The notes under the pieces: generated by a model
What the model was told of the DNA's origin: nothing
The model's database searches: none
Seen by the model: only the letters and a program-made list of their open reading frames with translations
Assembly (NCBI GenBank): GCA_964360255.1
Contig: CAYHVK010000001.1
Coordinates: 62,001-126,000 of the forward strand
Origin: CAYHVK01 sp964360255
GTDB lineage: Bacteria > Bdellovibrionota > Bdellovibrionia > Bdellovibrionales > UBA1609
Reading direction: 5' to 3'
Length of the DNA stretch: 64,000 nt
Position numbers and translations under genes: made by a program
Shown here: piece after piece, positions 41,216 to 50,558 of the stretch
Layout of the letters: each line of letters starts with the position of its first letter
Position numbering within the stretch: the first letter of the stretch is position 1

Positions 41216-43911
41216 AAAGTTCAGATATTCGCTCGAAGTTTTTAGGTTATTTTGAAAAGAACGGCCACCGCGTGGTTGAGTCATCACGATTGATTCCGGA
41301 TGGTGACCCGACAATTCTTTTTACTAATGCGGGAATGAACCAGTTTAAAAACGTGTTCTTAGGTCTTGAGAAACGCGACTACTCTCGTGCGGCCACTTCA
41401 CAGAAATGTTTGCGAGCCGGTGGTAAACATAACGATCTAGAAAACGTGGGCTTTACAGCTCGCCACCACACTTTCTTTGAAATGCTGGGTAACTTCTCTT
41501 TCGGTGATTACTTTAAAAAAGAAGCCATACACTTAGCTTGGGAATTTTTAACTAAAGAACTTGGGTTACCAAAAGATAAACTCTATGTTTCTGTTTTCCA
41601 AACTGATGATGAAGCGGCGGACATCTGGCACAAACAAGAGGGCATTCCAAAAGATCGTATCTACCGCTTTGGCGAAAAAGACAACTTCTGGAGAATGGGC
41701 AACTCTGGCCCGTGCGGTCCTTGCTCTGAAATTTTCTACGATCTTGGCCCCGACGTTGGTGGTGACCCGAAACAGAATGTTATGGGTGGCGACGGTGATC
41801 GTTACATGGAAATCTGGAATAACGTATTTATGCAGTTCAATGAAACTGAAGATGGCAAGCAATTGCCACTTCCCCGCCCTTCTGTTGACACAGGAATGGG
41901 TCTTGAGCGTTTAACTACGGTTCTTCAAGGCAAACTTTCAAATTACGAAAATGATCTCTTTCAAACATTGATCGGTCGTGCGCAGAAAATTTCTGGCGTT
42001 GAATACACATTTGATCACTCAAAAATGAATGCGGCTGATAAAGCTCGCTACGAATCTTACAACGTAGCCATGCGTGTTCTCGCCGATCACGCTCGTGCGA
42101 CGGCCTTCTTAATCGCTGATGGCGTTTTACCTTCAAATGATGGTCGTGGTTATGTCCTCCGTCGTATCATGCGTCGTGCAATTCGCTACGGACGCAATCT
42201 ATCGAAAGATAAGAGCTTACTCCCGGGCGTTATTGAGTCTGTTATTGAATCTATGTCAGGAGCTTATCCAGAACTTCAAAAGCAACGTGATCTTGTATTA
42301 GGTCACACGCAAGACGAAGAGAAACGCTTTATTCAAACTCTTGATCAAGGTACATCGATTCTTTCTAACGAACTTGATAAGCTTTCACAAAAAGGCGGCA
42401 AAGTTCTCGATGGCAAAATGGCTTTTAAACTTTACGACACCTTTGGCTTCCCTCTTGATTTAACTCAGCTTATGACTCGTGAACGTGGTTTCGAAGTGGA
42501 TGAAGCTGGTTTTAACAATCAGTTCGAGCAAGCCCGCGAAGTGGCTCGCAGTTCATGGAAAGCCAAAGGTTATACAGTTGGTCAATCGCACCTGATTCAG
42601 CTCACACAAGATGTGAAGCAGAAAAGCGGCGCTACTGAATTTGCTGGATACCACGGAGTTTTAAATACGACGGGTAAAATTCTCGCTGTATCAAATGGTG
42701 AAGCAGTAACGGCAAAGCTTGAAGCTGGCAAAACTGGTATTTTAATTCTGAATAAAACTACATTTTACGCTGAGAGCGGCGGTCAGATGGGCGATACGGG
42801 TAAAATCGTAACAGCTACTGGCCAAGCTGAAGTTGTAGACTGCACAAAAACGGCTGATATGCACATTCACCACATCAATGTGGTTGATGGTGTGATCGAG
42901 AATGGCCAAGAAGTGCAATGCTTCGTTGACGGGGCTCAGCGCCGCAACACTGCCAGCAATCACTCAGCGACTCACTTACTGCACGCAGCTCTTAGAAAAG
43001 TTTTAGGGGCGCACATCACGCAAGCGGGCTCGCTCGTTGCAGCTGATCGTCTTCGTTTCGACTTTACACATAACAAACCGATTTCTAGTGAAGAACTTGA
43101 AGCTATTGAAAATCTTGTGAACCAAGAGATCGCAATGGCAAATCAAGTTCACACGAATGTGATGACTCCTGATGAAGCTGTTAAAGGTGGAGCGCTAGCT
43201 CTCTTCGGTGAAAAGTATGGGGATAAAGTTCGTGTCTTGAAAATGGGCGATTTTAGCCAAGAACTTTGCGGTGGTACGCACGTTGATAACACGGCGGCTA
43301 TTCGTCTTTTCAAAGTAGTGAGCGAAGGTGGCGTGAGCTCAGGAGTTCGTCGTATGGAAGCCATCACAGGTGAAAATGCGGCTCGCTTCGCTATGAAGAA
43401 TATCAAAGAAAATGCAGCAGCTCGTACGGCTGCTAACATTCAAGAGAACTGGCAGGCTTACTTAACAAGCGAAGTGAGCGTGGCGGATTGGATTGAAAAA
43501 TCTAAGAATGAAAAGAAGCAACTCACGAAAGAGATTCAATCTCTTAAAGGCTCGAAAGTTGATGCCGCTGATTTAGCGAAGAGCGCAACGAAATTCTCTG
43601 CTGGATCTTACATTTTTGCTGAAGTGGCTATTGATGACCGCGAACTCTTAAGCTCGTTAGCTGATAAGCTTATGGGTCAGCTGAAATCTGGTGTTGTTGT
43701 CCTTCTTGGTGAAGGTGACCCAACGTCTCCACTCCTCGTTTCTGTTTCTAAAGATCTCACTGGCAGCGTTAAGGCTGGATCGATCTTAGGTGAACTTGCG
43801 ACGATTATGGGTGGTAAAGGCGGAGGCCGACCTGATTTCGCCCAAGGCGCGATTAAAGATCGCGGCCAATATACGGCGGCAAAAGCTAAACTTGCTGAGA
43901 TTTTAAAGTAA
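41212..43911 (+). CDS. alaS: Alanyl-tRNA synthetase
   Basis: Charges tRNA-Ala and edits mischarged Ser and Gly. The 899 residues begin MKSSDIRSKFLGYFEKNGHR and contain the class II catalytic core (DPTILFTNAGMNQFKNVFLG; FTARHHTFFEMLGNFSFGDY). The editing domain shows HSATHLLHAAL and CGGTHVDN, the zinc motifs, and the C-terminal C-Ala domain ends MGGKGGGRPDFAQGA. Length is normal. The ATG overlaps the recX stop (ATGA), so recX and alaS are translationally coupled. Confidence 0.97.
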   Translation: MKSSDIRSKFLGYFEKNGHRVVESSRLIPDGDPTILFTNAGMNQFKNVFLGLEKRDYSRAATSQKCLRAGGKHNDLENVGFTARHHTFFEMLGNFSFGDYFKKEAIHLAWEFLTKELGLPKDKLYVSVFQTDDEAADIWHKQEGIPKDRIYRFGEKDNFWRMGNSGPCGPCSEIFYDLGPDVGGDPKQNVMGGDGDRYMEIWNNVFMQFNETEDGKQLPLPRPSVDTGMGLERLTTVLQGKLSNYENDLFQTLIGRAQKISGVEYTFDHSKMNAADKARYESYNVAMRVLADHARATAFLIADGVLPSNDGRGYVLRRIMRRAIRYGRNLSKDKSLLPGVIESVIESMSGAYPELQKQRDLVLGHTQDEEKRFIQTLDQGTSILSNELDKLSQKGGKVLDGKMAFKLYDTFGFPLDLTQLMTRERGFEVDEAGFNNQFEQAREVARSSWKAKGYTVGQSHLIQLTQDVKQKSGATEFAGYHGVLNTTGKILAVSNGEAVTAKLEAGKTGILILNKTTFYAESGGQMGDTGKIVTATGQAEVVDCTKTADMHIHHINVVDGVIENGQEVQCFVDGAQRRNTASNHSATHLLHAALRKVLGAHITQAGSLVAADRLRFDFTHNKPISSEELEAIENLVNQEIAMANQVHTNVMTPDEAVKGGALALFGEKYGDKVRVLKMGDFSQELCGGTHVDNTAAIRLFKVVSEGGVSSGVRRMEAITGENAARFAMKNIKENAAARTAANIQENWQAYLTSEVSVADWIEKSKNEKKQLTKEIQSLKGSKVDAADLAKSATKFSAGSYIFAEVAIDDRELLSSLADKLMGQLKSGVVVLLGEGDPTSPLLVSVSKDLTGSVKAGSILGELATIMGGKGGGRPDFAQGAIKDRGQYTAAKAKLAEILK

Positions 43912-43953
43912 GTTTTTGAAGCACTTTACAGGTGCCCCCTGGTGAACGCGTCA

Positions 43954-44976
43954 TCAATCAAACGATGCTAAACGGCTTTGATAAGCCTCGCGAAACATAT
44001 TCGCCAGGTTTTCAACTTTGACAGCTCCCATAAGAGTGAAGTGTTGAGCCAAGTTTACTTTTTTTGCAATCTGATGCGCCCGAAGTGAAACGAGTGCTTT
44101 GCTTGCAATCGAAATGGCCTTTTCACCTGATAAGTTATGGTTATCGACTTCACTTAATTTTCCCAAAAATCGAAGTGTGATCGTCATCGATTGGGTCGTA
44201 CGCGGAATCATATGATCGATGCCTAAAGCCAGGTGAGTAATACTATTGTTCTCATCTATGTGGGCAACAAGTTGTTTTGCAATGTATTCGGCTCTTTTTC
44301 GAGATTTTCCTTTCTGAATCCATTTATCTTGTAAAAGCAATACTCCCGCTTGAGCTGACCGGATCTGCATATCAGCAACCGGTTCAGGTGTGAATGCGGC
44401 AGCTGGCCAATGATTTAAGAGGTCATGCAAATATTCAATAGAGCCAGTTGCATCGATGGGCCATTTTCCTTTAGAAATCAGTTGAAGGTATTGCAAGTCG
44501 TTAATTCGACCGCGAACAAGTACAGGTTCAAATGCGCTACTGACTTCTTGGTTACTGAGCTTGCGTTGGTGGAGAATACGAAGTGTTTGCGGGGTCGGAA
44601 CAATTAAATGATCCAACGAAACGACTTTGATTCCATAAGACTCAAAAAATCTGACAACCCTTGCATCAAGATTCTCTATCGATTTTGCGAATGTACCACC
44701 AGCAAATCCGAAGCCTGCCTTTTTGTGGGCCAAAGGGCTAAAACGGATCTCTAAATATTCAAGACTTTCAACTTTGATCGGCATAACTGAATTAAAATAC
44801 TCAGGAGTATTGCGAAGCATATTTAGTGCAAGAACTTCTCCTTCGGATTTGGTTGAAGCGAGCACACCGTCTTTGGATTTTGAAAATATGAGTTCACAAT
44901 GCGGGTCAGCTGCAACCGAAAAGGTTGTTGCGAAAGTGCACAAAAAACAAAAAGAGATGACCAGAATATTCAACAT
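43954..44976 (-). CDS. Secreted protein of unknown function
   Basis: 340 residues with a signal peptide (LNILVISFCFLCTFATTFSV). The sequence is mixed, mostly helical in the C-terminal half. I recognise no family motif. It converges with alaS, is followed upstream by two more minus-strand secreted-protein genes, and may be part of that cluster (44.0-46.4 kb). A periplasmic or extracellular role is inferred only from the signal peptide. Confidence 0.6.
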   Translation of the reverse strand: MLNILVISFCFLCTFATTFSVAADPHCELIFSKSKDGVLASTKSEGEVLALNMLRNTPEYFNSVMPIKVESLEYLEIRFSPLAHKKAGFGFAGGTFAKSIENLDARVVRFFESYGIKVVSLDHLIVPTPQTLRILHQRKLSNQEVSSAFEPVLVRGRINDLQYLQLISKGKWPIDATGSIEYLHDLLNHWPAAAFTPEPVADMQIRSAQAGVLLLQDKWIQKGKSRKRAEYIAKQLVAHIDENNSITHLALGIDHMIPRTTQSMTITLRFLGKLSEVDNHNLSGEKAISIASKALVSLRAHQIAKKVNLAQHFTLMGAVKVENLANMFREAYQSRLASFD

Positions 44977-44992
44977 TCAAAACCTATCAGCT

Positions 44993-45313
44993 TCACTTCT
45001 GGCAACGAACCAGGAAGTAATTGCCGTTGTGACGAAATTTTAAATCAGCATCTTCATAAAACGGAATTGTGGCCGAAACTAAAAGCTTAGATTTTTTTGT
45101 CACATTCACAGAATAGCTATCACCTAACCCATTTTGCATTGTGCTAAACCCAAGCCCCTTGAAGCGACCTTCATTCATGTAAGTTTCTTGCTCTGATGGC
45201 GGGAGCAAAGTCAGCGAAGATTTCTTATCAGATTCAGTGACTGTGCACGAAAATTTTGCATGAGCTGAGCTAACAGCCATTTGTAAAACGAGAATTGAAA
45301 ATAAAAACTTCAT
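44993..45313 (-). CDS. Small secreted protein with two cysteines
   Basis: 106 residues from ATG 45313, with GAGGAG 6 bases upstream; the longer frame to 45340 lacks one. Signal peptide MKFLFSILVLQMAVSSAHA, then FSCTVTES near the start and FLVRCQK at the end, probably joined by a disulfide in a small beta fold. Lies 30 bases downstream of the papain-like protease gene on the same strand. A protease inhibitor or partner role is conceivable but unproven. Confidence 0.6.
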   Translation of the reverse strand: MKFLFSILVLQMAVSSAHAKFSCTVTESDKKSSLTLLPPSEQETYMNEGRFKGLGFSTMQNGLGDSYSVNVTKKSKLLVSATIPFYEDADLKFRHNGNYFLVRCQK

Positions 45314-45343
45314 TGATAACTCCTCTAATATTAAAACCACTCG

Positions 45344-46354
45344 CTAATCAGGTTGAATTGAAACCACACCATACAAGTAACGTTTAAATTGATCTTTAGG
45401 TACCCACAGGTAGCCAGCCTCACAACCCTCACCTTTAAATGCTGGGTTCTTATAGTTGCAGCCCGAGCCCCATGAGTTGCGAAGCTTGTAGTGGCACTGA
45501 ACAGTTCCAGAACCAGAAGTGGCACGCATCTCACGACCTACGACGACTGAAGCATGAGCACTTGTTTTTTCGATCGGCTTTTCAAAGCCGTCAAAAATAG
45601 TCGCGAAGTAACCAACGCCTACGGGACGTTTTAGTGAAAGCTCAGAATCCATTTTTCTAAATAGCAAACTACCTAAGCGCTGAGTACGCGGCATAACTAC
45701 GATATCCACGTCAGACTCAGATTTAGGATTAAACTTAGCCCCTTCACAAAGAAGTTCGGCGAGGTTTTTTAAGAATGTATCGTGTGTTGAAATTTCTAAC
45801 GTCTTAGTCAGCTCGTTATCGCTCACTTCATTTAAAAGACTGTTCGAAGCACGAATCGCTTTTACTGTTCGCCAAAGCTCTTTTGTTTTTCTTTGATCGT
45901 AAAGCTCCTTCAAAGTAAGACCTAAACGCAACTTCTTCTCGAGGCTGATACGTTGACCCGAAGATACGAAAGCATCATCTTTAGAGCGTGGGCAGAAACC
46001 TTCACGAATCGCTGTCTTAAGAGCTAAACCAATAGAGCCACCAATAGGCAGAGCTGTCTGATTGATTTTGTTAGTGACCTTAGAAACGAAAGTGTCGTCG
46101 TAGAATCTCTTGTTAAATAATAAAGCCGTATAGAGAGCCGATACTTGTTGGCCCTTTAATTCATTTTTATAGCGAAATGAAAGCAAGTCAGCGGCCGCAT
46201 TGGCGTAGCACCAACCGATATCACCCTGATTGCGAATAGGACCCATCTCAGCCGTTAAATCCACAGCAGAACAATTTTCCGCCATTGCTGTCGAAAAGTT
46301 GAACAGAGAAATGGCGCCAAACACCAATAAACACAGGCTTATTTTTACTTTCAT
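45344..46354 (-). CDS. Papain-like (C1A) cysteine peptidase, secreted
   Basis: 336 residues with a signal peptide (about 25). The papain catalytic set is visible: oxyanion Gln43 in RNQGDIGWCYAN with nucleophile Cys49, His267 in SAHASVVVG and Asn293 in LRNSWGSGC, the last being the classic NSWG motif. Extra cysteines (FCPRSKDD, LLCEG, GCNYKNPAFKGEGCEAG) suggest disulfides. No separate propeptide is evident. Extracytoplasmic proteolysis is expected; in a predator the target could be prey protein, but that is inference. Terminated at its 5' side from the permease gene by a bidirectional hairpin. Confidence 0.82.
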   Translation of the reverse strand: MKVKISLCLLVFGAISLFNFSTAMAENCSAVDLTAEMGPIRNQGDIGWCYANAAADLLSFRYKNELKGQQVSALYTALLFNKRFYDDTFVSKVTNKINQTALPIGGSIGLALKTAIREGFCPRSKDDAFVSSGQRISLEKKLRLGLTLKELYDQRKTKELWRTVKAIRASNSLLNEVSDNELTKTLEISTHDTFLKNLAELLCEGAKFNPKSESDVDIVVMPRTQRLGSLLFRKMDSELSLKRPVGVGYFATIFDGFEKPIEKTSAHASVVVGREMRATSGSGTVQCHYKLRNSWGSGCNYKNPAFKGEGCEAGYLWVPKDQFKRYLYGVVSIQPD

Positions 46355-46424
46355 AGTGGATTAGGTAGAGAGCAAGGCGAAGGCCAATTTAAAAAGGGGC
46401 CTGGAATTTAGTATGGTCAAAACA

Positions 46425-46454
46425 AAAAACCCAGGCTTCTCAACCTGGGTTTTT
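46425..46454. terminator. Bidirectional intrinsic terminator
   Basis: AAAAACCCAGG (46425-46435) pairs perfectly with CCTGGGTTTTT (46444-46454) across CTTCTCAA. It ends the permease transcript on the minus strand before the protease gene. Confidence 0.88.
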
Positions 46455-46455
46455 T

Positions 46456-46502
46456 GTCCGGAAAAATTTATCGGACGCGTTATAAGGTATCCCGTACCTT
46501 TA
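46456..46502 (-). repeat. 3'-UTR palindromes after the permease gene, with the shared 17-mer
   Basis: GTCCG (46456-46460) pairs with CGGAC (46472-46476), and AAGGTA (46486-46491) with TACCTT (46497-46502) around TCCCG. On the minus strand the second reads AAGGTACGGGATACCTT, identical to 674-690. It overlaps the permease stop codon. GTCCGGAAA here is also present at 34054-34062. Confidence 0.7.
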
Positions 46503-48035
46503 AGACTTACGAAGACGTGAGTGTTTAATACCGTAGCCGAAGTAAAGAACGATACCGATCACCAACCAAACAAGTAGACGCAACCATGTATCGTGGGGAA
46601 GGCCTGTCATAACCCATAGGCATGAAAGCATTCCCGCTGGAGCTGTGAACCAAACAAGTGGAACGCGGAAGGGCCGCTTAATTTGTGGCTCTTTAATTCT
46701 AAGAATCAGTACGCCGGCGCAAACAAGCACAAACGCAAGAAGAGTTCCGATAGAAACGAGCTCACCTACAAGTGACATTGGCATCAAGCCACCACAGAAA
46801 GCTACGAAGAGACCCGTTACGATCGTAGCTGTCGAAGGAGTTTGGTAAATTTTGTGAACTTTCTGGAACCAAGGCAACAAGCCATCTTTCGCCATGGCAA
46901 AGAAGACGCGGGTCTGGCCCAGCATCATAACAAGAATAACTGAAGTTAAACCTGCAAGCGCGCCAAATTTCACCAAGAAAGTGATAATGAACTTTGAGTT
47001 GTCGGACCACTGGCGAAGCTCAACAATTTTATCAATGCCCACTGCCACTGGATCAGGAACTCCCAATTGCGTGTAATGAACAACGCCTGTCATAACGAGA
47101 GCCATCAAGATGTAAAGAATTGTACAAATCACCAATGAACCTAAGATACCGATAGGCAAAGATTTTTGTGGATTCACAGCTTCTTGAGCTGTTGTCGAAA
47201 GAGCATCAAAGCCAATGTAGGCGAAGAACACAACGCCCGCACCAGTCAAAACACCCGCCCAACCGAAGGCCTCTTGCGTGCTACCATTGAGCATAATTGT
47301 TGTGCGTGGTGGCACAAGGCTTGCGAAACCAGTGACGGCATCGTTACCCACCCAATTAGCTGCATCGATAACAGCCCAACCTAAAACGATGAACATAATA
47401 ATAATTAATACTTTTACGACAACGATCAGGTTGTTCACTGTTGCTGACTCTTTAATACCGCGAAAAAGAATCGTTGCAGCCAAAAGCGCAATAAAAGTGG
47501 CTGGCATATTCCAGTATCCAAAAACTTGCGTGCCGTCATTAAGAGTCACATGCTCCCAAGGACCTTTCGTGAACATAATAAGCGTGTCAGAAAAGTGAAG
47601 GCCTAAAGTTTTTGTTAAAAGAGAATAGAAGTAGCCCGACCAAGCTGCAGATACCGTGACGGCACCGAAAGCGTATTCGAGAACTAAATCCCAACCAATA
47701 ATCCAAGCGACGAATTCGCCGAGTGTGGCGTAAGAATAAGCGTAAGCAGAACCAGAAACCGGAACCATTGAAGCCATCTCAGCATAGCAAAGACCGGCAA
47801 GGGCACATAAGATACCGCTGATTATAAAGCTGTACACGATACCAGGGCCGGCATAGTGAGCGGCCGCTGTACCAGTTAATGAGAAAATACCAGCACCAAC
47901 AATGGCGCCAACACCTAACAGCACCAAATTACTTGCCGTTAATGATCTCTTCAGACCCGGCTCATGACTTTCAATTGAAGAGGGATCACCTTCTCGCATC
48001 AATTGTGCGATGGGTTTTTTAAGAAATAACTTCAT
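46500..48035 (-). CDS. APC-superfamily amino-acid permease (cationic type)
   Basis: 511 residues with about 12-14 membrane helices. The segment LVLLGVGAIVGAGIFSLTGT is the APC substrate-binding helix 1, followed by AGPGIVYSFIISGILCALAG and LCYAEMASMVPVSGSAYAYS. Overall it fits the cationic amino-acid transporter (CAT) group. The upstream gene is an agmatinase-family ureohydrolase, so arginine, agmatine or another basic amino acid is a sensible substrate guess. Spacing to that gene is 21 bases. Confidence 0.85.
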   Translation of the reverse strand: MKLFLKKPIAQLMREGDPSSIESHEPGLKRSLTASNLVLLGVGAIVGAGIFSLTGTAAAHYAGPGIVYSFIISGILCALAGLCYAEMASMVPVSGSAYAYSYATLGEFVAWIIGWDLVLEYAFGAVTVSAAWSGYFYSLLTKTLGLHFSDTLIMFTKGPWEHVTLNDGTQVFGYWNMPATFIALLAATILFRGIKESATVNNLIVVVKVLIIIMFIVLGWAVIDAANWVGNDAVTGFASLVPPRTTIMLNGSTQEAFGWAGVLTGAGVVFFAYIGFDALSTTAQEAVNPQKSLPIGILGSLVICTILYILMALVMTGVVHYTQLGVPDPVAVGIDKIVELRQWSDNSKFIITFLVKFGALAGLTSVILVMMLGQTRVFFAMAKDGLLPWFQKVHKIYQTPSTATIVTGLFVAFCGGLMPMSLVGELVSIGTLLAFVLVCAGVLILRIKEPQIKRPFRVPLVWFTAPAGMLSCLWVMTGLPHDTWLRLLVWLVIGIVLYFGYGIKHSRLRKS

Positions 48036-48056
48036 TTATTCTCCAGCATTTTTTGT

Positions 48057-48977
48057 TTACATTAAGCAAAGGTATTCAAACATGACATCGACGGCTACTA
48101 AAGAGGTCAACTCCGCTTGATCGAACGGGGGTGATACCTCCACGACGTCACCTCCGACAAGGTTTTTTATCTTCAAAGCCCGAAGAATTCTCTGTGTTTC
48201 GTAAGTTGTTAAGCCACCCACCACTGGGGTGCCTGTTCCGGGCGCGTAAACCGGGTCTAAACAATCCACATCGAAAGTTATATAGGTTGGAAGTGTATTA
48301 AATTCAGGTAATTGCGTTAAGAACTTCTCAAGTCCCGGGATACGAATATCATCCACCGTAACAGATCTTAAGCCATGCTCTTTCGGAAACTTAAGATCAT
48401 TGTCATCCACAAGAGGCCCACGTAGTCCAATTTGAATGGAATTTTTCGGATCAATAAGACCTTCTTCAACCGCGTGACGGGCAAAAGTGCCGTGATGGTA
48501 ATCCACCCCCCATGCTGCTGGGTAAGTATCCATGTGAGCATCGAAATGAATAAGGGAAAGTTTGCCGTGTTTTTTATGCGCGGCCCGTAGAATCGGAAGC
48601 GTGACAGAGTGGTCTCCGCCAACGGCGATAACTTTTTTACCACCCATAAACATTCCGGTAAAAAACTTTTCGATTTTCTCGTGGCTCATTTTTAAATCAA
48701 TGGGCACCGTTGGGCTATCACCTACATCAGCCACTTTACGTGTCGACCAAATATGTGTACCGCGAGGCCAGTTGTAGCCACGCCCCAATGACGAAACATC
48801 ACGAACAGCAGTGGGAGCAAACCTGGCGCCAGGTCGATAACTCAACCCGCCGTCGAAAGGCACTCCAGCGATTCCAATTTCATAATCGGCGTCAACAGGT
48901 ACATGAGGTAGACGAAAGAAGGTTTTGATTCCGCTAAAGCGGGGGAATTCTCGTCCTGACATAGGTTCGTATTTCAT
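48057..48977 (-). CDS. speB: Agmatinase-family ureohydrolase
   Basis: Manganese enzyme predicted to hydrolyse agmatine to putrescine and urea. The 306 residues show all metal motifs: GGDHSVTLP, SLIHFDAHMDTYP, HHGTFARHAVEEGLI, ITFDVDCLDPVYAPGTGTP, and VVEVSPPFD. The sequence fits agmatinase better than arginase, but guanidinobutyrase or a related ureohydrolase cannot be excluded. Start ATG 48977 with AAAGGAC upstream; it overlaps the stop of the preceding gene by 4 bases. Followed by an amino-acid permease. Confidence 0.85.
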   Translation of the reverse strand: MKYEPMSGREFPRFSGIKTFFRLPHVPVDADYEIGIAGVPFDGGLSYRPGARFAPTAVRDVSSLGRGYNWPRGTHIWSTRKVADVGDSPTVPIDLKMSHEKIEKFFTGMFMGGKKVIAVGGDHSVTLPILRAAHKKHGKLSLIHFDAHMDTYPAAWGVDYHHGTFARHAVEEGLIDPKNSIQIGLRGPLVDDNDLKFPKEHGLRSVTVDDIRIPGLEKFLTQLPEFNTLPTYITFDVDCLDPVYAPGTGTPVVGGLTTYETQRILRALKIKNLVGGDVVEVSPPFDQAELTSLVAVDVMFEYLCLM

Positions 48978-49507
48978 TCTAAGTGTCCTTTCTCTCGATC
49001 TAAAAACCATTCCACCTTTTGATTCTTTAATTTCAGGCCGAACTTTTTAGCTTTATCTGTTTTTGCTGAAGTCATATCGCCAGGGCCCTTGATAAGGAGG
49101 CGTTTAAAAAGTGGCTTATCTAATTTAAGCTCGGCCTTTTCAGCTTTGATCTCGTACACGTACCATTTTTTAGTTTGAATATCTGTAGGATCTGGCTCTT
49201 GCCAAGCAATGAATTCGAGTAAATAAAGCTTTCCTATTTGACTGAAGCGAACCGTATCCCATTCAGTTTTATCATGAATGAGCGGTAGATCAGTTAGGCT
49301 CCGGCTTATGCCATCTGTAACAGAAAACTTATCTTTCCAAATAGAAATCTTATAGTTCTTAAATTCAAGCTGACAGTTTTTAAGAGTGAGTTCTTTTTTA
49401 CCACACACAAGCTTCTTTGAACTCGCCGCGTGTGTACTTTTCGCCCAACTCACCATGGCGAGCATAATAAAAAACGAGCTTAATGTTGTTCTCTGGAATC
49501 CGCTCAT
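48974..49507 (-). CDS. Small exported protein upstream of the agmatinase gene
   Basis: 177 residues from ATG 49507; signal peptide core TLSSFFIMLAMVSWAKSTHA. The mature part has a pair of cysteines (LVCGKKELTLKNCQLEFKNY) and alternates basic residues with strand-like segments. It overlaps the agmatinase start (ATGA), so it probably belongs to that operon. Its ATG shares the tetranucleotide CATG (49505-49508) with an ATG on the opposite strand in the mutY frame. No family recognised. Confidence 0.6.
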   Translation of the reverse strand: MSGFQRTTLSSFFIMLAMVSWAKSTHAASSKKLVCGKKELTLKNCQLEFKNYKISIWKDKFSVTDGISRSLTDLPLIHDKTEWDTVRFSQIGKLYLLEFIAWQEPDPTDIQTKKWYVYEIKAEKAELKLDKPLFKRLLIKGPGDMTSAKTDKAKKFGLKLKNQKVEWFLDREKGHLE

Positions 49508-49529
49508 GGTACCTCTTACGCCATATCTT

Positions 49530-50558
49530 ATGACAGAGAAAGACAGGGTCAACCTTCTCAATTGGTTTCTTACGAATCAGCGCCCTTTGCCTTGGCGCAA
49601 AAACCGCGATCCGTATCGTATATGGATCTCTGAAACTATGCTCCAGCAGACCACGACCGAGGCCGTAAAACCTTATTTTGAAAAATTTCTTCAGCGCTTT
49701 CCGACCGTTTATGATTTAGCAATGGCTCCCTTAGAAGATGTCTTAGAAAATTGGGCCGGCCTTGGTTATTATTCTCGGGCTCGCAATCTTCACAAAGCCT
49801 CTCAAATTTTAGCTAAAAATGGCTTTTCCAAAACCTATTTAGAGCTCATTGAACTCCCCGGCTTCGGCCCTTACACCTCACGTGCAGTGAGCTCGATCGC
49901 TTTTGATGAAAATGTGGGAGTTTTAGACGGCAACGTCATTCGTGTACTCAGCCGAAAACACAATAAAGCTCTCGAGTGGTGGCGACCCAATGACCGCCGT
50001 ATTTTACAACAATTGGCCGACGATGTTGTGGCCGATGGTCCCAGTCACCAGCTCAATCAGGCCTTGATGGAGCTAGGCGCGACCACCTGCTTACCAAGAA
50101 ATCCAAAGTGCATACTCTGCCCATGGATGAAAACGTGTGAAGCCCGTAAAGCCGACACCATCGAGCAATTGCCTTTGCGCAAAAAACAAAGAGATTCTGA
50201 AATCTGGATCTGGAAGCCCACCATTCAAGTTCGTAACGGTAAAATACTCCTCGTGCAAAACAACTATGCCCCATTCTTGAAAAATGAATGGATTTTACCG
50301 GGCGAAGTGACACAGAAAAAAATAGCACCAGCTGGTTTTGATTTCCGTCACTCTATTACTCACCATGATATTTTCGTTAAACTGCAAAAGGCCGATAAAA
50401 AATCAATGTCGCGTCTAGGACAAAACAAAGACTCTAAGAAAATAAATAAATCTTTAGCGCAGCCCGAGCAAAAATGGGTGGAGCTGAAACAAGTCGCAAA
50501 AATTTCACCGTTTTCATTAATGACAAAGGCACTGAAATCTATTGAAATATCAGAATGA
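49530..50558 (+). CDS. mutY: A/G-specific adenine DNA glycosylase MutY
   Basis: Removes adenine mispaired with 8-oxoguanine. From ATG 49530 the 342 residues start MTEKDRVNLLNWFLTNQRPL, in register with known MutY. Catalytic Glu35 lies in WISETMLQQT, the helix-hairpin-helix is ELPGFGPYTSRAV with GVLDGNVIRVLSR (catalytic Asp), and CLPRNPKCILCPWMKTC holds the [4Fe-4S] cysteines in C-X6-C-X2-C-X5-C spacing. The C-terminal NUDIX-like domain is short and divergent. Longer frames (49386, 49506) extend into the divergent gene and lack ribosome binding sites. Confidence 0.92.
   Translation: MTEKDRVNLLNWFLTNQRPLPWRKNRDPYRIWISETMLQQTTTEAVKPYFEKFLQRFPTVYDLAMAPLEDVLENWAGLGYYSRARNLHKASQILAKNGFSKTYLELIELPGFGPYTSRAVSSIAFDENVGVLDGNVIRVLSRKHNKALEWWRPNDRRILQQLADDVVADGPSHQLNQALMELGATTCLPRNPKCILCPWMKTCEARKADTIEQLPLRKKQRDSEIWIWKPTIQVRNGKILLVQNNYAPFLKNEWILPGEVTQKKIAPAGFDFRHSITHHDIFVKLQKADKKSMSRLGQNKDSKKINKSLAQPEQKWVELKQVAKISPFSLMTKALKSIEISE

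Noticed and set aside
46466..46496. TCCGATAA and TAAAGGTA on the minus strand as a sigma-28 promoter
   Set aside because: The spacer is 19 bases instead of 11, and the site is in the 3' end of the permease transcript beside a terminator.
49386..49529. N-terminal extension of mutY
   Set aside because: It reads through the divergent gene's signal peptide region, has no ribosome binding site, and MutY homology begins at 49530.
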